Positions 32,863 to 43,380 of a DNA stretch of 64,000 bases are shown here, one piece after another. The notes under the pieces were generated by a model that had not been told where the DNA came from, did not search any database, and saw only the letters and a program-made list of their open reading frames with translations. This DNA is from Nitrospira sp. (GTDB taxonomy: Bacteria; Nitrospirota; Nitrospiria; Nitrospirales; Nitrospiraceae). How positions within the stretch are numbered: the stretch's first letter is position 1; every line of letters starts with the position of its first letter. Both the position numbers and the translations under genes were made by a program. Location of the stretch: positions 62,001-126,000 of the forward strand of contig JALHPO010000008.1 of NCBI GenBank assembly GCA_022842445.1. The letters are read 5' to 3'.

Positions 32863-33831
32863 CTAAGTAGTCGCGTCCGCACGGCCGTCATGAGTCAAAC
32901 GTTCAATCCCCTTAGAGACAGTCTCCATATCCGTTGGAAAGGGCCTGGTAAACTCTTGAGTCTCTCCGGTCGTGGGATGCTGAAACCCCAATGTCCTGGC
33001 ATGAAGCATCACACGCGGAATTTCGATCGAATCGACGGCACACACCTTTTTTCCACCGTAGGTCTGATCCCCTAGAATGGGATGCCCCAGGGATGTGAGA
33101 TGAACCCGCAATTGATGCGTGCGCCCCGTACGCGGATAAAGCAATACATGCGCGGCCAGTTTGCCATACCGGCGGTCGACGTGGTACTCGGTCACGGACT
33201 CTTTCGGCCGCGCCGTGCGGGCTGAAAATTTCTTGCGTTCCTTCGAGTCTCGCCCGATGGCCAACTCAATCAAACCGCGGCCTTTCTTTGGGACGCCCCA
33301 GATCAAGGCTTCGTACACCCGCGTGATGGTGTGGCATTTAAATTGTGCGGCGAGGTGTCGGTGAGCCTGATCGGTCTTGGCAATGACCATGACTCCGGAT
33401 GTCTCCTTATCTAGCCGATGGACGAGACCTGGCCGTTCTTTCCCGCCAATGGACGAGACCGTGCCGCCGGAAGTTTGGAAGTGATGAAGCAGTGCATTCA
33501 CCAATGTCCCGGTCCAATTACCGGGAGCCGGATGCACAACAATCCCCGCCGGCTTGTTCAGAATGAGCAACACGTCATCTTCATACAGGACATCCAATGG
33601 AATGGCCTCGCCCTTGAGCGCGAGCGGTTCCGGCTTCGGCACATCCATCGTAATCTTGTCGCCGGGCTTGATCTTCTGACTGGGCTTTACAATGGCATTG
33701 TTGATGCGTATACGGCCGAGTTCGATCAACCGCTGAAGCGCAGACCGCGACATATCCCGTTCGCGGTTGACGAGAAAGACATCCAGCCGTTTCGGCTGTT
33801 CACCGGCCGTGATAAGAAATTCCGTGATCAT
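32863..33831 (-). CDS. rluD: RluD-type 23S rRNA pseudouridine synthase
   Basis: A 322-residue protein with an N-terminal S4 RNA-binding domain (KRLDVFLVNRERDMSRSALQRLIELGRIRINN) and the catalytic motif HRLDKETSGVMVIAK (nucleophile Asp), then GRTHQLRVHLTSLGHPILGDQTYGG. RluD modifies positions 1911, 1915 and 1917 of 23S rRNA helix 69; RluC or RluA specificity cannot be excluded. It lies downstream of atpC, same strand, 66 bp away. Confidence 0.93.
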   Translation of the reverse strand: MITEFLITAGEQPKRLDVFLVNRERDMSRSALQRLIELGRIRINNAIVKPSQKIKPGDKITMDVPKPEPLALKGEAIPLDVLYEDDVLLILNKPAGIVVHPAPGNWTGTLVNALLHHFQTSGGTVSSIGGKERPGLVHRLDKETSGVMVIAKTDQAHRHLAAQFKCHTITRVYEALIWGVPKKGRGLIELAIGRDSKERKKFSARTARPKESVTEYHVDRRYGKLAAHVLLYPRTGRTHQLRVHLTSLGHPILGDQTYGGKKVCAVDSIEIPRVMLHARTLGFQHPTTGETQEFTRPFPTDMETVSKGIERLTHDGRADATT

Positions 33832-33897
33832 GGAGATCCACGCTACTGGAGGGAACCGTCAAATTCAACTGGGCTCGTACGGAGGAAAACCTGAGGG

Positions 33898-34320
33898 TCA
33901 GGCGTGTCCGGTCTTACGGGTACGTTCGGCAATCTTCTTGCGAAGGCGGGCCTTTTCGAGACTGATCTGGGCTTCTTTGACCTCGGAAGGCAGGCCTCCT
34001 GCCTGGAGCCGGTGTTCGGCCTCTTCCACCTTGGCCGTGGCGCGCTCGACGTCGATATCCTCCGCCTTCTCCGCAATCTCGGCCATGACGGTGACCTTGG
34101 TCGGCGTCACTTCTGCGTAGCCCCAGAGAATCGCCATATGGCTCGTTTGATCGCCAACTCGATAACGGAGCTCCCCGATCTTCAAGGTCGAGAGAAAGTG
34201 ACAGTGTCCGGGTAAGACGCCGAACTCGCCTTCCGAGCCTGGCGCAATCACTTCATCCACCTGCTGGCTCAGCAGCTGTTTCTCCGGCGTCACCACTTCT
34301 AGCAGAATCTTTCCCGCCAT
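33898..34320 (-). CDS. atpC: ATP synthase F1 epsilon subunit
   Basis: A 140-residue epsilon subunit: N-terminal beta sandwich (LLEVVTPEKQLLSQQVDEVIAPGSEGEFGVLPGHCHFLSTLKIGELRYR) and a C-terminal helical hairpin (VERATAKVEEAEHRLQ ... LEKARLRKKIAERTRK) that can inhibit the enzyme. Last of the atpHAGDC genes. A junction palindrome separates it from atpD. Confidence 0.95.
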   Translation of the reverse strand: MAGKILLEVVTPEKQLLSQQVDEVIAPGSEGEFGVLPGHCHFLSTLKIGELRYRVGDQTSHMAILWGYAEVTPTKVTVMAEIAEKAEDIDVERATAKVEEAEHRLQAGGLPSEVKEAQISLEKARLRKKIAERTRKTGHA

Positions 34321-34330
34321 ATTCTCTCCG

Positions 34331-34404
34331 TAAGGCGTGAAACGTGAGGTGTCAGGCGATGGGTTTCGGCGCTTTGCTCACCTTACCCCTAACCCCTCAC
34401 GCCT
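34331..34404. repeat. atpD-atpC junction quasi-palindrome (GGCGTGA words)
   Basis: The left arm TAAGGCGTGAAACGTGAGGTG meets the right arm ending TCACGCCT (34397-34404); AGGCGTGA (34333-34340) pairs perfectly with it. Each arm is made of repeated words (GCGTGA/CGTGAG and CCCTAA/CCCTCA). Confidence 0.6.
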
Positions 34405-34411
34405 AACGATC

Positions 34412-35863
<1,452 letters not shown>

Positions 35864-35882
35864 CTATTTTCGTATGCGTTAT

Positions 35883-35941
35883 AAGTTTTGAGTTGTGAGC
35901 GTTTCGAAAACTCAACACTTACAACTGAGCACTCAAAACTT
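35883..35941. repeat. atpG-atpD junction quasi-palindrome (ACTCAAAACT words)
   Basis: AAGTTTTGAGT (35883-35893) is a perfect inverted copy of ACTCAAAACTT (35931-35941). Inside, AGTTGTGAG (35891-35899) pairs with CTTACAACT (35918-35926) with one mismatch. The arms are simple repeated words, different from those in the other atp junctions. Confidence 0.7.
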
Positions 35942-36819
35942 TACTTTAGAGCCTCGGCGCCGCCGACGATATCCATCAATTCTTTTGTGATCGCCGCCTG
36001 TCTGGTCTTATTGTAATACAGCGTGACCTTCTTGATCAGCTGGCCGGCATTGCGCGTCGCTCCATCCATCGCGGCCATGCGGGCGCCGTGTTCGGCCGCG
36101 GCCGATTCCAGGAGTATCCGATACGCCTGAACCTGAAAGTGCTTCGGCACCAGAGCGTTGAGGAGACCCGCTTCATCCGGCTCGTAAAGGTAGGCTCCTG
36201 AGGCGACTCCCTCGGCCGGAGCTGCGCCGAATTCGGCTGCCGTATCCACCGGAAACAGCTTCTCCACAATGACGCGCTGTTGAATGGCCGACTTGAATTC
36301 GTTGTACACGACATGCAGTTCGTCGAACGTGCCTTTCACGAAATTATCGGTGAGGTCGCCGCCGATATCGATGGCATGCTCGAAGCTCAACTTGTCGAAC
36401 ACGCCGGTCCATTCGTGCCGAATCGGCCAGGCCCGACGCCGGAAATAATCACGGCCCTTTCGCCCGACAATGCTGACCCCCACCGTCAACCCCTGGGCTT
36501 CGCATTGCCGCAGAAATTCTGCGCTCTTCCGCACGATGTTGCCGTTGAACCCGCCGCACAATCCTCGGTCGCTGGTAATGACCAGGACTTCGATCTTTTT
36601 CCCCTCGCGCTTCTGCAAGAGCGGATGAGCCGAACGATTCACTCGCCGGCTGAGGTTGCTCAAGACAGCCCGCATCTTATGGGCATAGGGACGAGCGGCC
36701 AAGATGCGGTCCTGCGAGCGCTTGAGCTTCGCCGCCGCCACCATTTTCATGGCCTTGGTGATCTTCTGCGTATTCTTAAATGCCGCAATCTTGCGGCGTA
36801 ACGATTGAAGGCTAGGCAT
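35941..36819 (-). CDS. atpG: ATP synthase F1 gamma subunit
   Basis: A 292-residue gamma subunit: N-terminal helix MPSLQSLRRKIAAFKNTQKITKAMKMVAAAKL and C-terminal helix MDGATRNAGQLIKKVTLYYNKTRQAAITKELMDIVGGAEAL form the rotating coiled coil, with the Rossmann-like middle (ITSDRGLCGGFN). Normal length. Confidence 0.97.
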   Translation of the reverse strand: MPSLQSLRRKIAAFKNTQKITKAMKMVAAAKLKRSQDRILAARPYAHKMRAVLSNLSRRVNRSAHPLLQKREGKKIEVLVITSDRGLCGGFNGNIVRKSAEFLRQCEAQGLTVGVSIVGRKGRDYFRRRAWPIRHEWTGVFDKLSFEHAIDIGGDLTDNFVKGTFDELHVVYNEFKSAIQQRVIVEKLFPVDTAAEFGAAPAEGVASGAYLYEPDEAGLLNALVPKHFQVQAYRILLESAAAEHGARMAAMDGATRNAGQLIKKVTLYYNKTRQAAITKELMDIVGGAEALK

Positions 36820-36850
36820 CGTATTCTATTAGGGCTTTGGACTGCGCGCT

Positions 36851-36917
36851 GAGGACTGAGGTAGGAACCCGGCTCACGGCCGTCCGTCTCAGTCCTGAGT
36901 CCTCGATACTCAGTCCT
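36851..36917. repeat. atpA-atpG junction quasi-palindrome (CTCAGTCCT words)
   Basis: GAGGACTGAG (36851-36860) faces two copies of CTCAGTCCT (36888-36896 and 36909-36917), with GAGTCCTCG between them. The left arm can pair with either right copy. Confidence 0.65.
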
Positions 36918-36921
36918 GTGC

Positions 36922-38442
36922 TTACGCTTTGGCCCCGTATCCCATCTTCTGTTTGAAGGCCGCCAGAATTTCCTTGAGCCTGCCGCCGACCTTGTCGTCG
37001 ATCTTGCCGATGCTGGCGACTTCCTTTTTGAGCTCAGGATGATTCTGCTGCACATAGTGCAGAAAATCCGCCTCAAACTGCTGAACTTTATCGACCGGCA
37101 CATCGTCAAGGAAGCCATTGACGCCCGCATAGATCGACAGGACTTGATCGGCAACCGGCATGGGCTTGTACTGTCCCTGCTTCAAGAGCTCGACCATGCG
37201 CACGCCGCGCGCAAGCTGCATTTGCGTGGCCTTGTCGAGTTCGCTGCCGAACTGGGCAAAGGCGGCCATTTCTCGATATTGCGCGAGATCCAACCGGAGA
37301 GTACCGGCTACCTGTTTCATCGTCTTGATCTGGGCTGACCCGCCGACACGGGAGACCGACAGACCGACGTTAATCGCGGGGCGAATACCGGAATAGAACA
37401 AATCGCTGCCCAGATAGATCTGGCCGTCGGTAATCGAAATAACGTTCGTCGGAATATAGGCCGACACGTCACCGGCTTGTGTCTCGATGATCGGCAAGGC
37501 GGTCAGACTGCCTCCGCCGAGCTTCTCGCTCAGTTTTGCCGCCCGCTCCAACAACCGTGAATGGAGGTAGAACACGTCGCCGGGATAGGCTTCGCGGCCC
37601 GGTGGTCTGCGAAGCAACAAGGACAATTCGCGATAGGCCACGGCATGCTTGGACAAATCGTCGTAGACAATCAGCGCGTGCTTCCCGTTATCGCGGAAGT
37701 ACTCGCCGATCGCGGCACCGGCGAAGGGCGCCAGGAACTGCATCGGGGCCGGATCACTGGCGCTGGCCGAGACGACCATGCTGTATTCCATTGCATGGTT
37801 TTCTTCGAGGGTCTTGACGACGCGCGCGACGGTCGATCGTTTCTGGCCGATCGCCACGTAAATACAGAACACGTTCAGGCCCTTTTGATTGATAATCGTA
37901 TCGACCGCGATGGCCGTTTTGCCGGTCTGGCGGTCTCCAATGATGAGCTCGCGCTGGCCACGTCCGATAGGAATCATCGCATCGATGGCCTTGATGCCGG
38001 TCTGCAGCGGCTCCCGCACCGATTGGCGGGTATTCACGCCAGGGGCCACCATCTCGATACGCGAAGACTGCGTCGACTTGATGGCGCCCTTGCCGTCGAT
38101 CGGCTGACCGATGGCGTTGACGACTCGACCGACGAGGGCCTCTCCAACCGGTATTTCTGCGATGCGGCCGGTCCGCTTGACGGGATCGCCTTCTTTAATG
38201 CCGACCGAGTCACCCATCAAGACCGCGCCGACATTGTCCTCTTCAAGGTTCAAGGCGATGCCATAGAGCCCGCCGGGGAACTCAAGCATCTCACCGGCCA
38301 TGGCACCATCGAGACCATAGATCTTGGCAATGCCGTCTCCGACCTGGATGACAGAGCCGGTTTCCTTGACATCGACCTGTTTGTCGAAGCCTTGAATCTT
38401 CTCCTTGATGATTGCACTGATTTCATCCGCTTTGATCTGCAT
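36922..38442 (-). CDS. atpA: ATP synthase F1 alpha subunit
   Basis: A 506-residue alpha subunit with Walker A GDRQTGKT, the N-terminal [19 protein letters not shown] and the conserved [10 protein letters not shown]. Binds nucleotide at the non-catalytic interface. Complete. Confidence 0.98.
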   Translation of the reverse strand: MQIKADEISAIIKEKIQGFDKQVDVKETGSVIQVGDGIAKIYGLDGAMAGEMLEFPGGLYGIALNLEEDNVGAVLMGDSVGIKEGDPVKRTGRIAEIPVGEALVGRVVNAIGQPIDGKGAIKSTQSSRIEMVAPGVNTRQSVREPLQTGIKAIDAMIPIGRGQRELIIGDRQTGKTAIAVDTIINQKGLNVFCIYVAIGQKRSTVARVVKTLEENHAMEYSMVVSASASDPAPMQFLAPFAGAAIGEYFRDNGKHALIVYDDLSKHAVAYRELSLLLRRPPGREAYPGDVFYLHSRLLERAAKLSEKLGGGSLTALPIIETQAGDVSAYIPTNVISITDGQIYLGSDLFYSGIRPAINVGLSVSRVGGSAQIKTMKQVAGTLRLDLAQYREMAAFAQFGSELDKATQMQLARGVRMVELLKQGQYKPMPVADQVLSIYAGVNGFLDDVPVDKVQQFEADFLHYVQQNHPELKKEVASIGKIDDKVGGRLKEILAAFKQKMGYGAKA

Positions 38443-38512
38443 GGCTACTCCTTAGTCGGCCCCGTAGTGACCCGCTCGTCGGCGATTCCACACCATCATG
38501 CCTGCGCGACCA

Positions 38513-39052
38513 TTATTCGTGCGTCAGCAATGACTCGATGTCCTTCAGACGCCCACGAACGGTGCTATCGACCACGGCGCTTCCGATCTGAATCCTGACG
38601 CCGGCCAAATAACTCGCATCGGTTTGAAAGGTAATATCGACCTCTCGCTTCAGCGTGTCGCTGAGGCGCTTCTTCATCTGTTGCTGCTCAGCTGCGGACA
38701 GGGCAGCGGCCGAAAACACGGTGACCGGCTGGGTCCCCTTTAATTGATCAACCAGCTTGGCAAAGGCCACTGCGATTTCCGGCAGAAATGCGGCGCGATT
38801 CTTCCTGACCAACTGGGCCAAGAATGCCTTCCCGACCGGGGGGCAGCTCAACCGGCCGCCCAGTTCTGTTAAGACGGCGATCTTGTCTTCGAGGCTGAAC
38901 GCCGGAGACGCAATGACGTGCCGGAGCGAGACGGAATCCTGCATAGCCTGGCTCAGGCCATTGAGGGACCCCCGAGTCGCTTCGATATTGGATTGATCGA
39001 GAAGCTCGAAGAGCGCCTGTGCGTAACGCCGCGCAACTGCTGTCTTAATCAC
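38513..39052 (-). CDS. atpH: ATP synthase F1 delta subunit
   Basis: A 179-residue delta (OSCP) subunit: N-terminal helical domain TAVARRYAQALFELLDQ and the C-terminal PVTVFSAAALSAAEQQQMKKRLSDTLKREVDITFQTDASYLAGVRIQIGSAVVDSTVRGRL. The start is GTG at 39052. First gene of the F1 set; the Fo genes (a, c, b) are not upstream: the next gene there is transcribed the other way. Confidence 0.95.
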   Translation of the reverse strand: MIKTAVARRYAQALFELLDQSNIEATRGSLNGLSQAMQDSVSLRHVIASPAFSLEDKIAVLTELGGRLSCPPVGKAFLAQLVRKNRAAFLPEIAVAFAKLVDQLKGTQPVTVFSAAALSAAEQQQMKKRLSDTLKREVDITFQTDASYLAGVRIQIGSAVVDSTVRGRLKDIESLLTHE

Positions 39053-39095
39053 TGTCCTGATCCACTCGCTCTATCTTGAGACAAAGTACACACTC

Positions 39096-39112
39096 TCGCG
39101 CGAAACGCGCGA
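39096..39112. repeat. TCGCGCG-AAA-CGCGCGA hairpin upstream of atpH
   Basis: A 7-bp perfect stem with a 3-nt loop in the divergent region of atpH and the HEAT gene. Could be a short operator or RNA hairpin in the atp leader. Confidence 0.5.
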
Positions 39113-39200
39113 AAATGAGAGCGGAAAGTTATCATTGCGGGACCGGATCTGTCAATGCACGATCCAACGGCACTCTGCTCGCAAAAATCATGTGTCCGGG

Positions 39201-39206
39201 TATAAT
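39201..39206 (+). promoter_or_regulatory. TATAAT box 6 nt before the HEAT-protein ATG
   Basis: A perfect -10 hexamer with 6 nt between it and ATG 39213. No convincing -35 box. No Shine-Dalgarno sequence, so a leaderless mRNA is suggested. Confidence 0.4.
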
Positions 39207-39212
39207 GAAACC

Positions 39213-40358
39213 ATGATGGGCACAAGCTGCAAGGACACAATACGGGAATTGGCGACGAGGGTGACGAGATGCTCGATGCCACCGTTTTTCACCGTGATCG
39301 GCTACACTCTCATCTTGTCGTTCTGCTATGCAATTGGCCCGTCCTGGGCCTACCGGGAACATTTCACCTCCGAGCAAAAATCCCAACTGGAAAAGATTCA
39401 GACCGTATTGATTGAAGCCATCTCCATCACGGACAAAGCCCGTACGGACTCCGCGTCTCTCGCCAACACAGCTGCTGAACGCCTCAAAGAAGTGGGGTAC
39501 CAGGTCATTCTTGATCACAGTCAGCCCCATGATGTCCTGTTTCGCATCAAATGCGAACAGCACAAGACATGGGAGGGCACCACGAATGCGGGAGGAGATG
39601 CCGATCTCCCGGATGCCCCGTCTCGACTCTGGAAAGGCCCCGCCTGCCAGCTCACCTATGTACTGGGCGGCATGAAGATCAAATGGCAAAAAGAGGTGCG
39701 GACAGAATTTGAGGATGCAGTGGCTGCCGCCCAGGCTGCGCACGCAGCCGATCCCGGCGTCTATGCGCTGTCCAAATTGCAGGAGGCGTTGGAAAAATAC
39801 GAGTTCCCCCTCCTCTTGGCAGCCGAATGGGGTCATCCAGACCGCCTGCTCAAACTGCTGGACTCAGCAGACACGAGCCAGACCAGAAAAATCAAGATCA
39901 TCTCGCTCCTGGGGGAAATGCAGGCCGACGAAGCGATGCCCAAACTCAAAGCGGCGTTGAAGGATCGTGATCTCGCCAAGCAGGCGCTCATGGCGATGGG
40001 CAATCTCGGCAGGGAAAGCATTCCTCTTCTGATCGAGATTTTCAACACGACCACCCAGGTGGAAGTCCAGGCGGCAGCAGCAAAAGGGCTGGGGCAGATC
40101 GGGGGAATCGCAGGCGATGCGTCTGTCGTGCTGCCGTTGCTCGCAAAACTGCAAGATCCCAAGACCGACTGGACGGTCCTCACGGAGGTGGCCTGGGCGC
40201 TCGGCAAGATTCCCGATAAGCGGGCGATCCAACCGCTGTATGACCTGGACAAGAAACTGCAAGCCATTTACCAGCCCGACAATATAATCCTCAAGAAGCT
40301 CAAAGAAGCCGTCTATTGGGCCATCAAACAGTGCGACACGTGGGATCAGTACAGCTAG
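39213..40358 (+). CDS. exported HEAT-repeat protein
   Basis: A 381-residue protein. Residues 20-50 hold a hydrophobic segment (MPPFFTVIGYTLILSFCYAIGPSWA), a signal peptide or anchor, followed by a domain with EKIQTVLIEAISITDKARTDSASLANTAAERLKEVGYQVILDH, and from about residue 200 HEAT/ARM units (HPDRLLKLLDS, LLGEMQADEAMPKLKAALKDRDLAKQALMAMGNLGRESIPLLIEIFN, AAAAKGLGQIGG, VAWALGKIPDKRAIQPLYDL). Function unknown. ATG 39213 is 6 nt after TATAAT. Alternative start ATG 39276 would still leave a signal peptide. Confidence 0.75.
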   Translation: MMGTSCKDTIRELATRVTRCSMPPFFTVIGYTLILSFCYAIGPSWAYREHFTSEQKSQLEKIQTVLIEAISITDKARTDSASLANTAAERLKEVGYQVILDHSQPHDVLFRIKCEQHKTWEGTTNAGGDADLPDAPSRLWKGPACQLTYVLGGMKIKWQKEVRTEFEDAVAAAQAAHAADPGVYALSKLQEALEKYEFPLLLAAEWGHPDRLLKLLDSADTSQTRKIKIISLLGEMQADEAMPKLKAALKDRDLAKQALMAMGNLGRESIPLLIEIFNTTTQVEVQAAAAKGLGQIGGIAGDASVVLPLLAKLQDPKTDWTVLTEVAWALGKIPDKRAIQPLYDLDKKLQAIYQPDNIILKKLKEAVYWAIKQCDTWDQYS

Positions 40359-40423
40359 CGCATAATTGACATTTCCCGTCCTGCCTCCTATCGTGCCCTG
40401 GCTGAGCCTCTATCCTGATTGGC

Positions 40424-42007
40424 GTGGACACGATGGACATCGCCCCTTCCCGTTCTTCCGAAAATGGTCGGCACGCCATCGAGCGCATCGCGCTCCAGAT
40501 TGCGTCGAGTCTCGATCTTCAGCAGGTACTGACCACCATCACGCAAGGACTCGTAGACGAGCTTGATGGCGCTTTCGCCCGCATCTGGCTGTTAGGGCCC
40601 GGCGATCTCTGCGCCGACTGTCATAAAGCCGCTGCCTGCGTGACCCGATCTCAATGCCTCCATCTGGCGGCGAGCGCGGGGCTCTACACCGATCTCAACG
40701 GGGAGTATCGCCGCATTCCGCTGGGGGCGCTCAAGATTGGAAAAATCGCCCAGGGGTTTGGGCCGATGCAAACAAACGATGTGCTCGGCGACGACCGCCT
40801 GCCGAACAAACAGTGGATGACAGACAACGGCCTCCGCTCCTTTGCCGGCTACCCGCTGAAGTTCCGCTGGGAGCTGCTCGGCGTCATCGCAATGTTCGGA
40901 CGCAGACCGCTGAGCGAGGAAGAGTTCGAACGGCTGGCCATTTTTGCCAATCAAGCAGCGATTGCGATCAAGAACGCGCAGCTCTTTACGGAAGTCGCAC
41001 AGCTCAAGAATCGCCTTGAGGCAGAGAACCTCTACCTCCGCGAAGAGGTGAAGTCTGAACACAATTTTGAGGAGATTATTGGCGAAAGTCCGAGCATCAT
41101 GGCCGTCCTCCGGCAGATCGAACAGGTCGCCCCGACCGATTCGACGGTCCTCATCCAGGGAGACACAGGAACGGGCAAGGAGTTGATGGCGAGAGCCATT
41201 CACAACCTGAGCCCACGGAGGGCTCGCTCGCTGGTGAAGGTCAACTGCGGAGCAATCCCGGCGAATCTGGTTGAAAGCGAGCTCTTCGGGCATGAGAAGG
41301 GATCCTTCACCGGGGCATTACAACGCCGCATTGGACGATTTGAGTTGGCGGACGGCGGGACCATCTTCCTGGACGAAGTCGGGGAATTGCCGCTGGACGC
41401 ACAGGTCAAGCTGCTACGGGTACTACAAGAAAGGGAGGTCGAACGGATCGGCAGCGGCCATTCCACCAAAGTGAACGTACGAGTCATTGCGGCGACGAAT
41501 CGTGACCTCCATGCGGCGGTAAAGACCGGTTCCTTCCGGGCAGATCTTCTGTACCGACTGAATGTGTTTCCGATCGAGGTACCGCCTCTCTCCTCCCGTC
41601 CATCTGACATTCCACTCTTGGTCAATCGATTTGTCGGCAAGTTTTCAAGCAAGATCGGCAAGAAGATCGACGGGGTGTCTGAATCGACTATGGATCGCCT
41701 GATGAAGTATGCCTGGCCCGGCAACATTCGGGAGTTGGCAAATGTGATCGAACGGGCCACAATCCTCGCGAATGGGCCACTACTTCAGATTGACGATGTG
41801 ATGCTTCAAGGGAACTCCGCCCCGCCGTTGCCGGTCGCCGATTCTCTGGAAGAGGTCGAACGAACCCACATTCTCCGCGTCCTTCAGGATACAAACTGGG
41901 TCATTGAAGGGAAACAGGGCGCCGCGACTCGACTGGGCCTCCACCCCAACACGCTTCGCTCTCGGATGCAGAAGCTCGGCATCAAGAAACCTTTCCGCAC
42001 CGCATAG
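40424..42007 (+). CDS. sigma-54 activator with GAF sensor domain (GAF-AAA-Fis)
   Basis: A 527-residue bacterial enhancer-binding protein. Residues 20-185 form a GAF domain with a cysteine cluster C63-x2-C66-x5-C72-x5-C78 (numbered from 40424). The AAA+ domain spans about 215-450: Walker A GDTGTGKE (246-253), the sigma-54 contact loop GSFTGA (293-298; consensus GAFTGA, variant Ser), Walker B IFLDEVGELP and the arginine fingers region. The C-terminal helix-turn-helix (QGAATRLGLHPNTLRSRMQKLGI) is Fis-type. Start is GTG 40424 or ATG 40433. Downstream lie palindromes and a sigma-54 promoter ahead of DsrE, likely its targets. Confidence 0.93.
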   Translation: MDTMDIAPSRSSENGRHAIERIALQIASSLDLQQVLTTITQGLVDELDGAFARIWLLGPGDLCADCHKAAACVTRSQCLHLAASAGLYTDLNGEYRRIPLGALKIGKIAQGFGPMQTNDVLGDDRLPNKQWMTDNGLRSFAGYPLKFRWELLGVIAMFGRRPLSEEEFERLAIFANQAAIAIKNAQLFTEVAQLKNRLEAENLYLREEVKSEHNFEEIIGESPSIMAVLRQIEQVAPTDSTVLIQGDTGTGKELMARAIHNLSPRRARSLVKVNCGAIPANLVESELFGHEKGSFTGALQRRIGRFELADGGTIFLDEVGELPLDAQVKLLRVLQEREVERIGSGHSTKVNVRVIAATNRDLHAAVKTGSFRADLLYRLNVFPIEVPPLSSRPSDIPLLVNRFVGKFSSKIGKKIDGVSESTMDRLMKYAWPGNIRELANVIERATILANGPLLQIDDVMLQGNSAPPLPVADSLEEVERTHILRVLQDTNWVIEGKQGAATRLGLHPNTLRSRMQKLGIKKPFRTA

Positions 42008-42028
42008 CAACGAACAAATCGTTTCTCC

Positions 42029-42062
42029 CCACGACATATCGTAGCTCCACGACATCTCGTGG
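42029..42062. promoter_or_regulatory. tandem palindromic upstream activator sites
   Basis: CCACGACATATCGTAG (42029-42044) and CCACGACATCTCGTGG (42047-42062): two near-identical 16-bp dyads with ACGA/TCGT arms, centres 18 bp apart. They lie about 100-130 bp upstream of the sigma-54 promoter, the usual place for an enhancer. Confidence 0.6.
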
Positions 42063-42160
42063 GGGCATCTCTCCTTCCTTCCACTTCATGTAACAACGAA
42101 CAGCCCGACAACTCCTTGTCTCATCAGTAGTTTTCTTGCTTCACCAGAAATCGCGACACG

Positions 42161-42176
42161 TGGCACTGACCTTGCC
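42161..42176 (+). promoter_or_regulatory. sigma-54 (-24/-12) promoter
   Basis: TGGCACTGACCTTGCC matches TGGCAC-N5-TTGC: GG at 42162-42163 and GC at 42174-42175, exactly 10 nt apart. Transcription would begin near 42187, about 84 nt before the DsrE start. Confidence 0.8.
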
Positions 42177-42270
42177 ATAGCGACTGGATAGAGTGAGCAA
42201 TGCACCGAAGAACGCTGAACCCAACGGACATCCACAATATCGTGAGTGTCATGATTACAAAGGAGAATCC

Positions 42271-42645
42271 ATGAAAACTGCCATCATTATTCTGTCCGAT
42301 CCGAAAAGTGGTTCAGAAGAAGCGCTCGGACGAGTCTTCAATGCGCTGGCGCTCGCGTCTGAATGTAAGCAGAAGGGCGACGAAGTCGCCGTGGTCTTCA
42401 ATGGCGCCGGCACGCGCTGGCCGGCTGAATTGACCAAACTCTCACATCCAGCGAATGGGCTCTACAATGCCGTGCGTGATGTCGTGCAGGGCGCGTCGTG
42501 CGGTTGCGCAGAGGTCTTTGGGGCAACAGAAAGCGTCAAGGCCTGTGGCGTGCCGATTGTGAAAGACCATGCCCTCGCCGGGACTGCGGGGCTCTTGAGC
42601 CTGCGCCGGTATGTAGCAGAGGGATGGAACACGATCGTGTTCTGA
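42271..42645 (+). CDS. DsrE-family protein
   Basis: A 124-residue protein of the DsrE/DsrF-like fold (MKTAIIILSDPKSGSEEALGRVFNALALASECKQKGDEVAVVFNGAGTRWPAEL) with cysteines in QGASCGCAEVFG and SVKACGVPIV, candidates for sulfur-relay or redox roles. The start has AAAGGAG upstream. First gene after the sigma-54 promoter. DsrE relatives trade persulfide sulfur or sense redox state; the partner here is not known. Confidence 0.82.
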   Translation: MKTAIIILSDPKSGSEEALGRVFNALALASECKQKGDEVAVVFNGAGTRWPAELTKLSHPANGLYNAVRDVVQGASCGCAEVFGATESVKACGVPIVKDHALAGTAGLLSLRRYVAEGWNTIVF

Positions 42646-42663
42646 TATACGAGCGGATGGGAG

Positions 42664-42699
42664 ATCGGCCTGGCAACGGACATCCGTTGCCAGGCCGAT
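42664..42699. terminator. 17-bp perfect hairpin between DsrE and PPOX genes
   Basis: ATCGGCCTGGCAACGGA (42664-42680), 2-nt centre, TCCGTTGCCAGGCCGAT (42683-42699). Nineteen bp after the DsrE stop and 19 bp before the next ATG. No T run follows, so it is more likely an attenuator, an mRNA stabiliser or a protein site than a simple terminator. Confidence 0.6.
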
Positions 42700-42717
42700 T
42701 CGAGGAAGGACGAGCCA

Positions 42718-43341
42718 ATGGCGATGAAATATCTCGAAACGATGATGACCGAGTCGGTCCTTCGTACACAGCAACAGTATTATGGGCATGCGGCGCAGAT
42801 CACTGATGCTCCTGAGCGCGATCTCCTGGGCGAAGGAGAGGCTGAGTTTCTCGCCGCCAGAGATAGTTTCTACCTGAGCACGGTGAGCGAAACCGGCTGG
42901 CCCTACGTCCAGCATCGCGGAGGGCCCAAGGGATTTCTGCGTCTACTGAATCCCTCAACGTTAGTCTTTGCCGACTATCAAGGGAACCGGCAACTCTTGA
43001 GCACAGGCAATCTGTCCACGGACGATCGGGTGTCCCTGTTTCTGATGGACTACCCGAATCGGGCCAGACTGAAAATCCTGGGCCATGCCAGGGTCGAGGA
43101 TGCTCATTCGCATCCAGACCTTGCGGTACAACTTGCCAACCCCAGCATGAAAGCACGAGTGGAACGGATCGTCTTCATCGACGTGGTCTCGTTCGACTGG
43201 AACTGTCCCAAGTACATCACGCCACGGTACTCGATTGAGGAGGTCGAGGAACTCGCAGGATCTTTGCGGACACGCATCGCTCAATTAGAGGCCGAGCTAC
43301 GTACATCAAGACGCGGATCGAGTACTCCATCTGCCCAATAG
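42718..43341 (+). CDS. pyridoxamine 5'-phosphate oxidase-family flavoprotein
   Basis: A 207-residue protein with the FMN-binding split-barrel pattern of the PPOX/DUF447-like family: EAEFLAARDSFYLSTVSETGWPYVQHRGGPKGFLRLL, LVFADYQGNRQLLSTGNLSTDDRVSLFLMDYPNRARLKILGHARV, with a C-terminal coiled-coil helix (EEVEELAGSLRTRIAQLEAELRTS). It is likely an FMN or F420/heme-dependent oxidoreductase, substrate unknown. AGGAAGGA precedes the ATG. Second gene of the sigma-54 transcript. Confidence 0.85.
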   Translation: MAMKYLETMMTESVLRTQQQYYGHAAQITDAPERDLLGEGEAEFLAARDSFYLSTVSETGWPYVQHRGGPKGFLRLLNPSTLVFADYQGNRQLLSTGNLSTDDRVSLFLMDYPNRARLKILGHARVEDAHSHPDLAVQLANPSMKARVERIVFIDVVSFDWNCPKYITPRYSIEEVEELAGSLRTRIAQLEAELRTSRRGSSTPSAQ

Positions 43342-43380
43342 GAAAGTAATAGTTTCGATCTGCGACTGCTAGACTTACGC

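Noticed and set aside
37561..38598. 345-codon plus-strand frame over atpA
   Set aside because: Antisense shadow of the alpha subunit gene caused by G/C-rich third positions.
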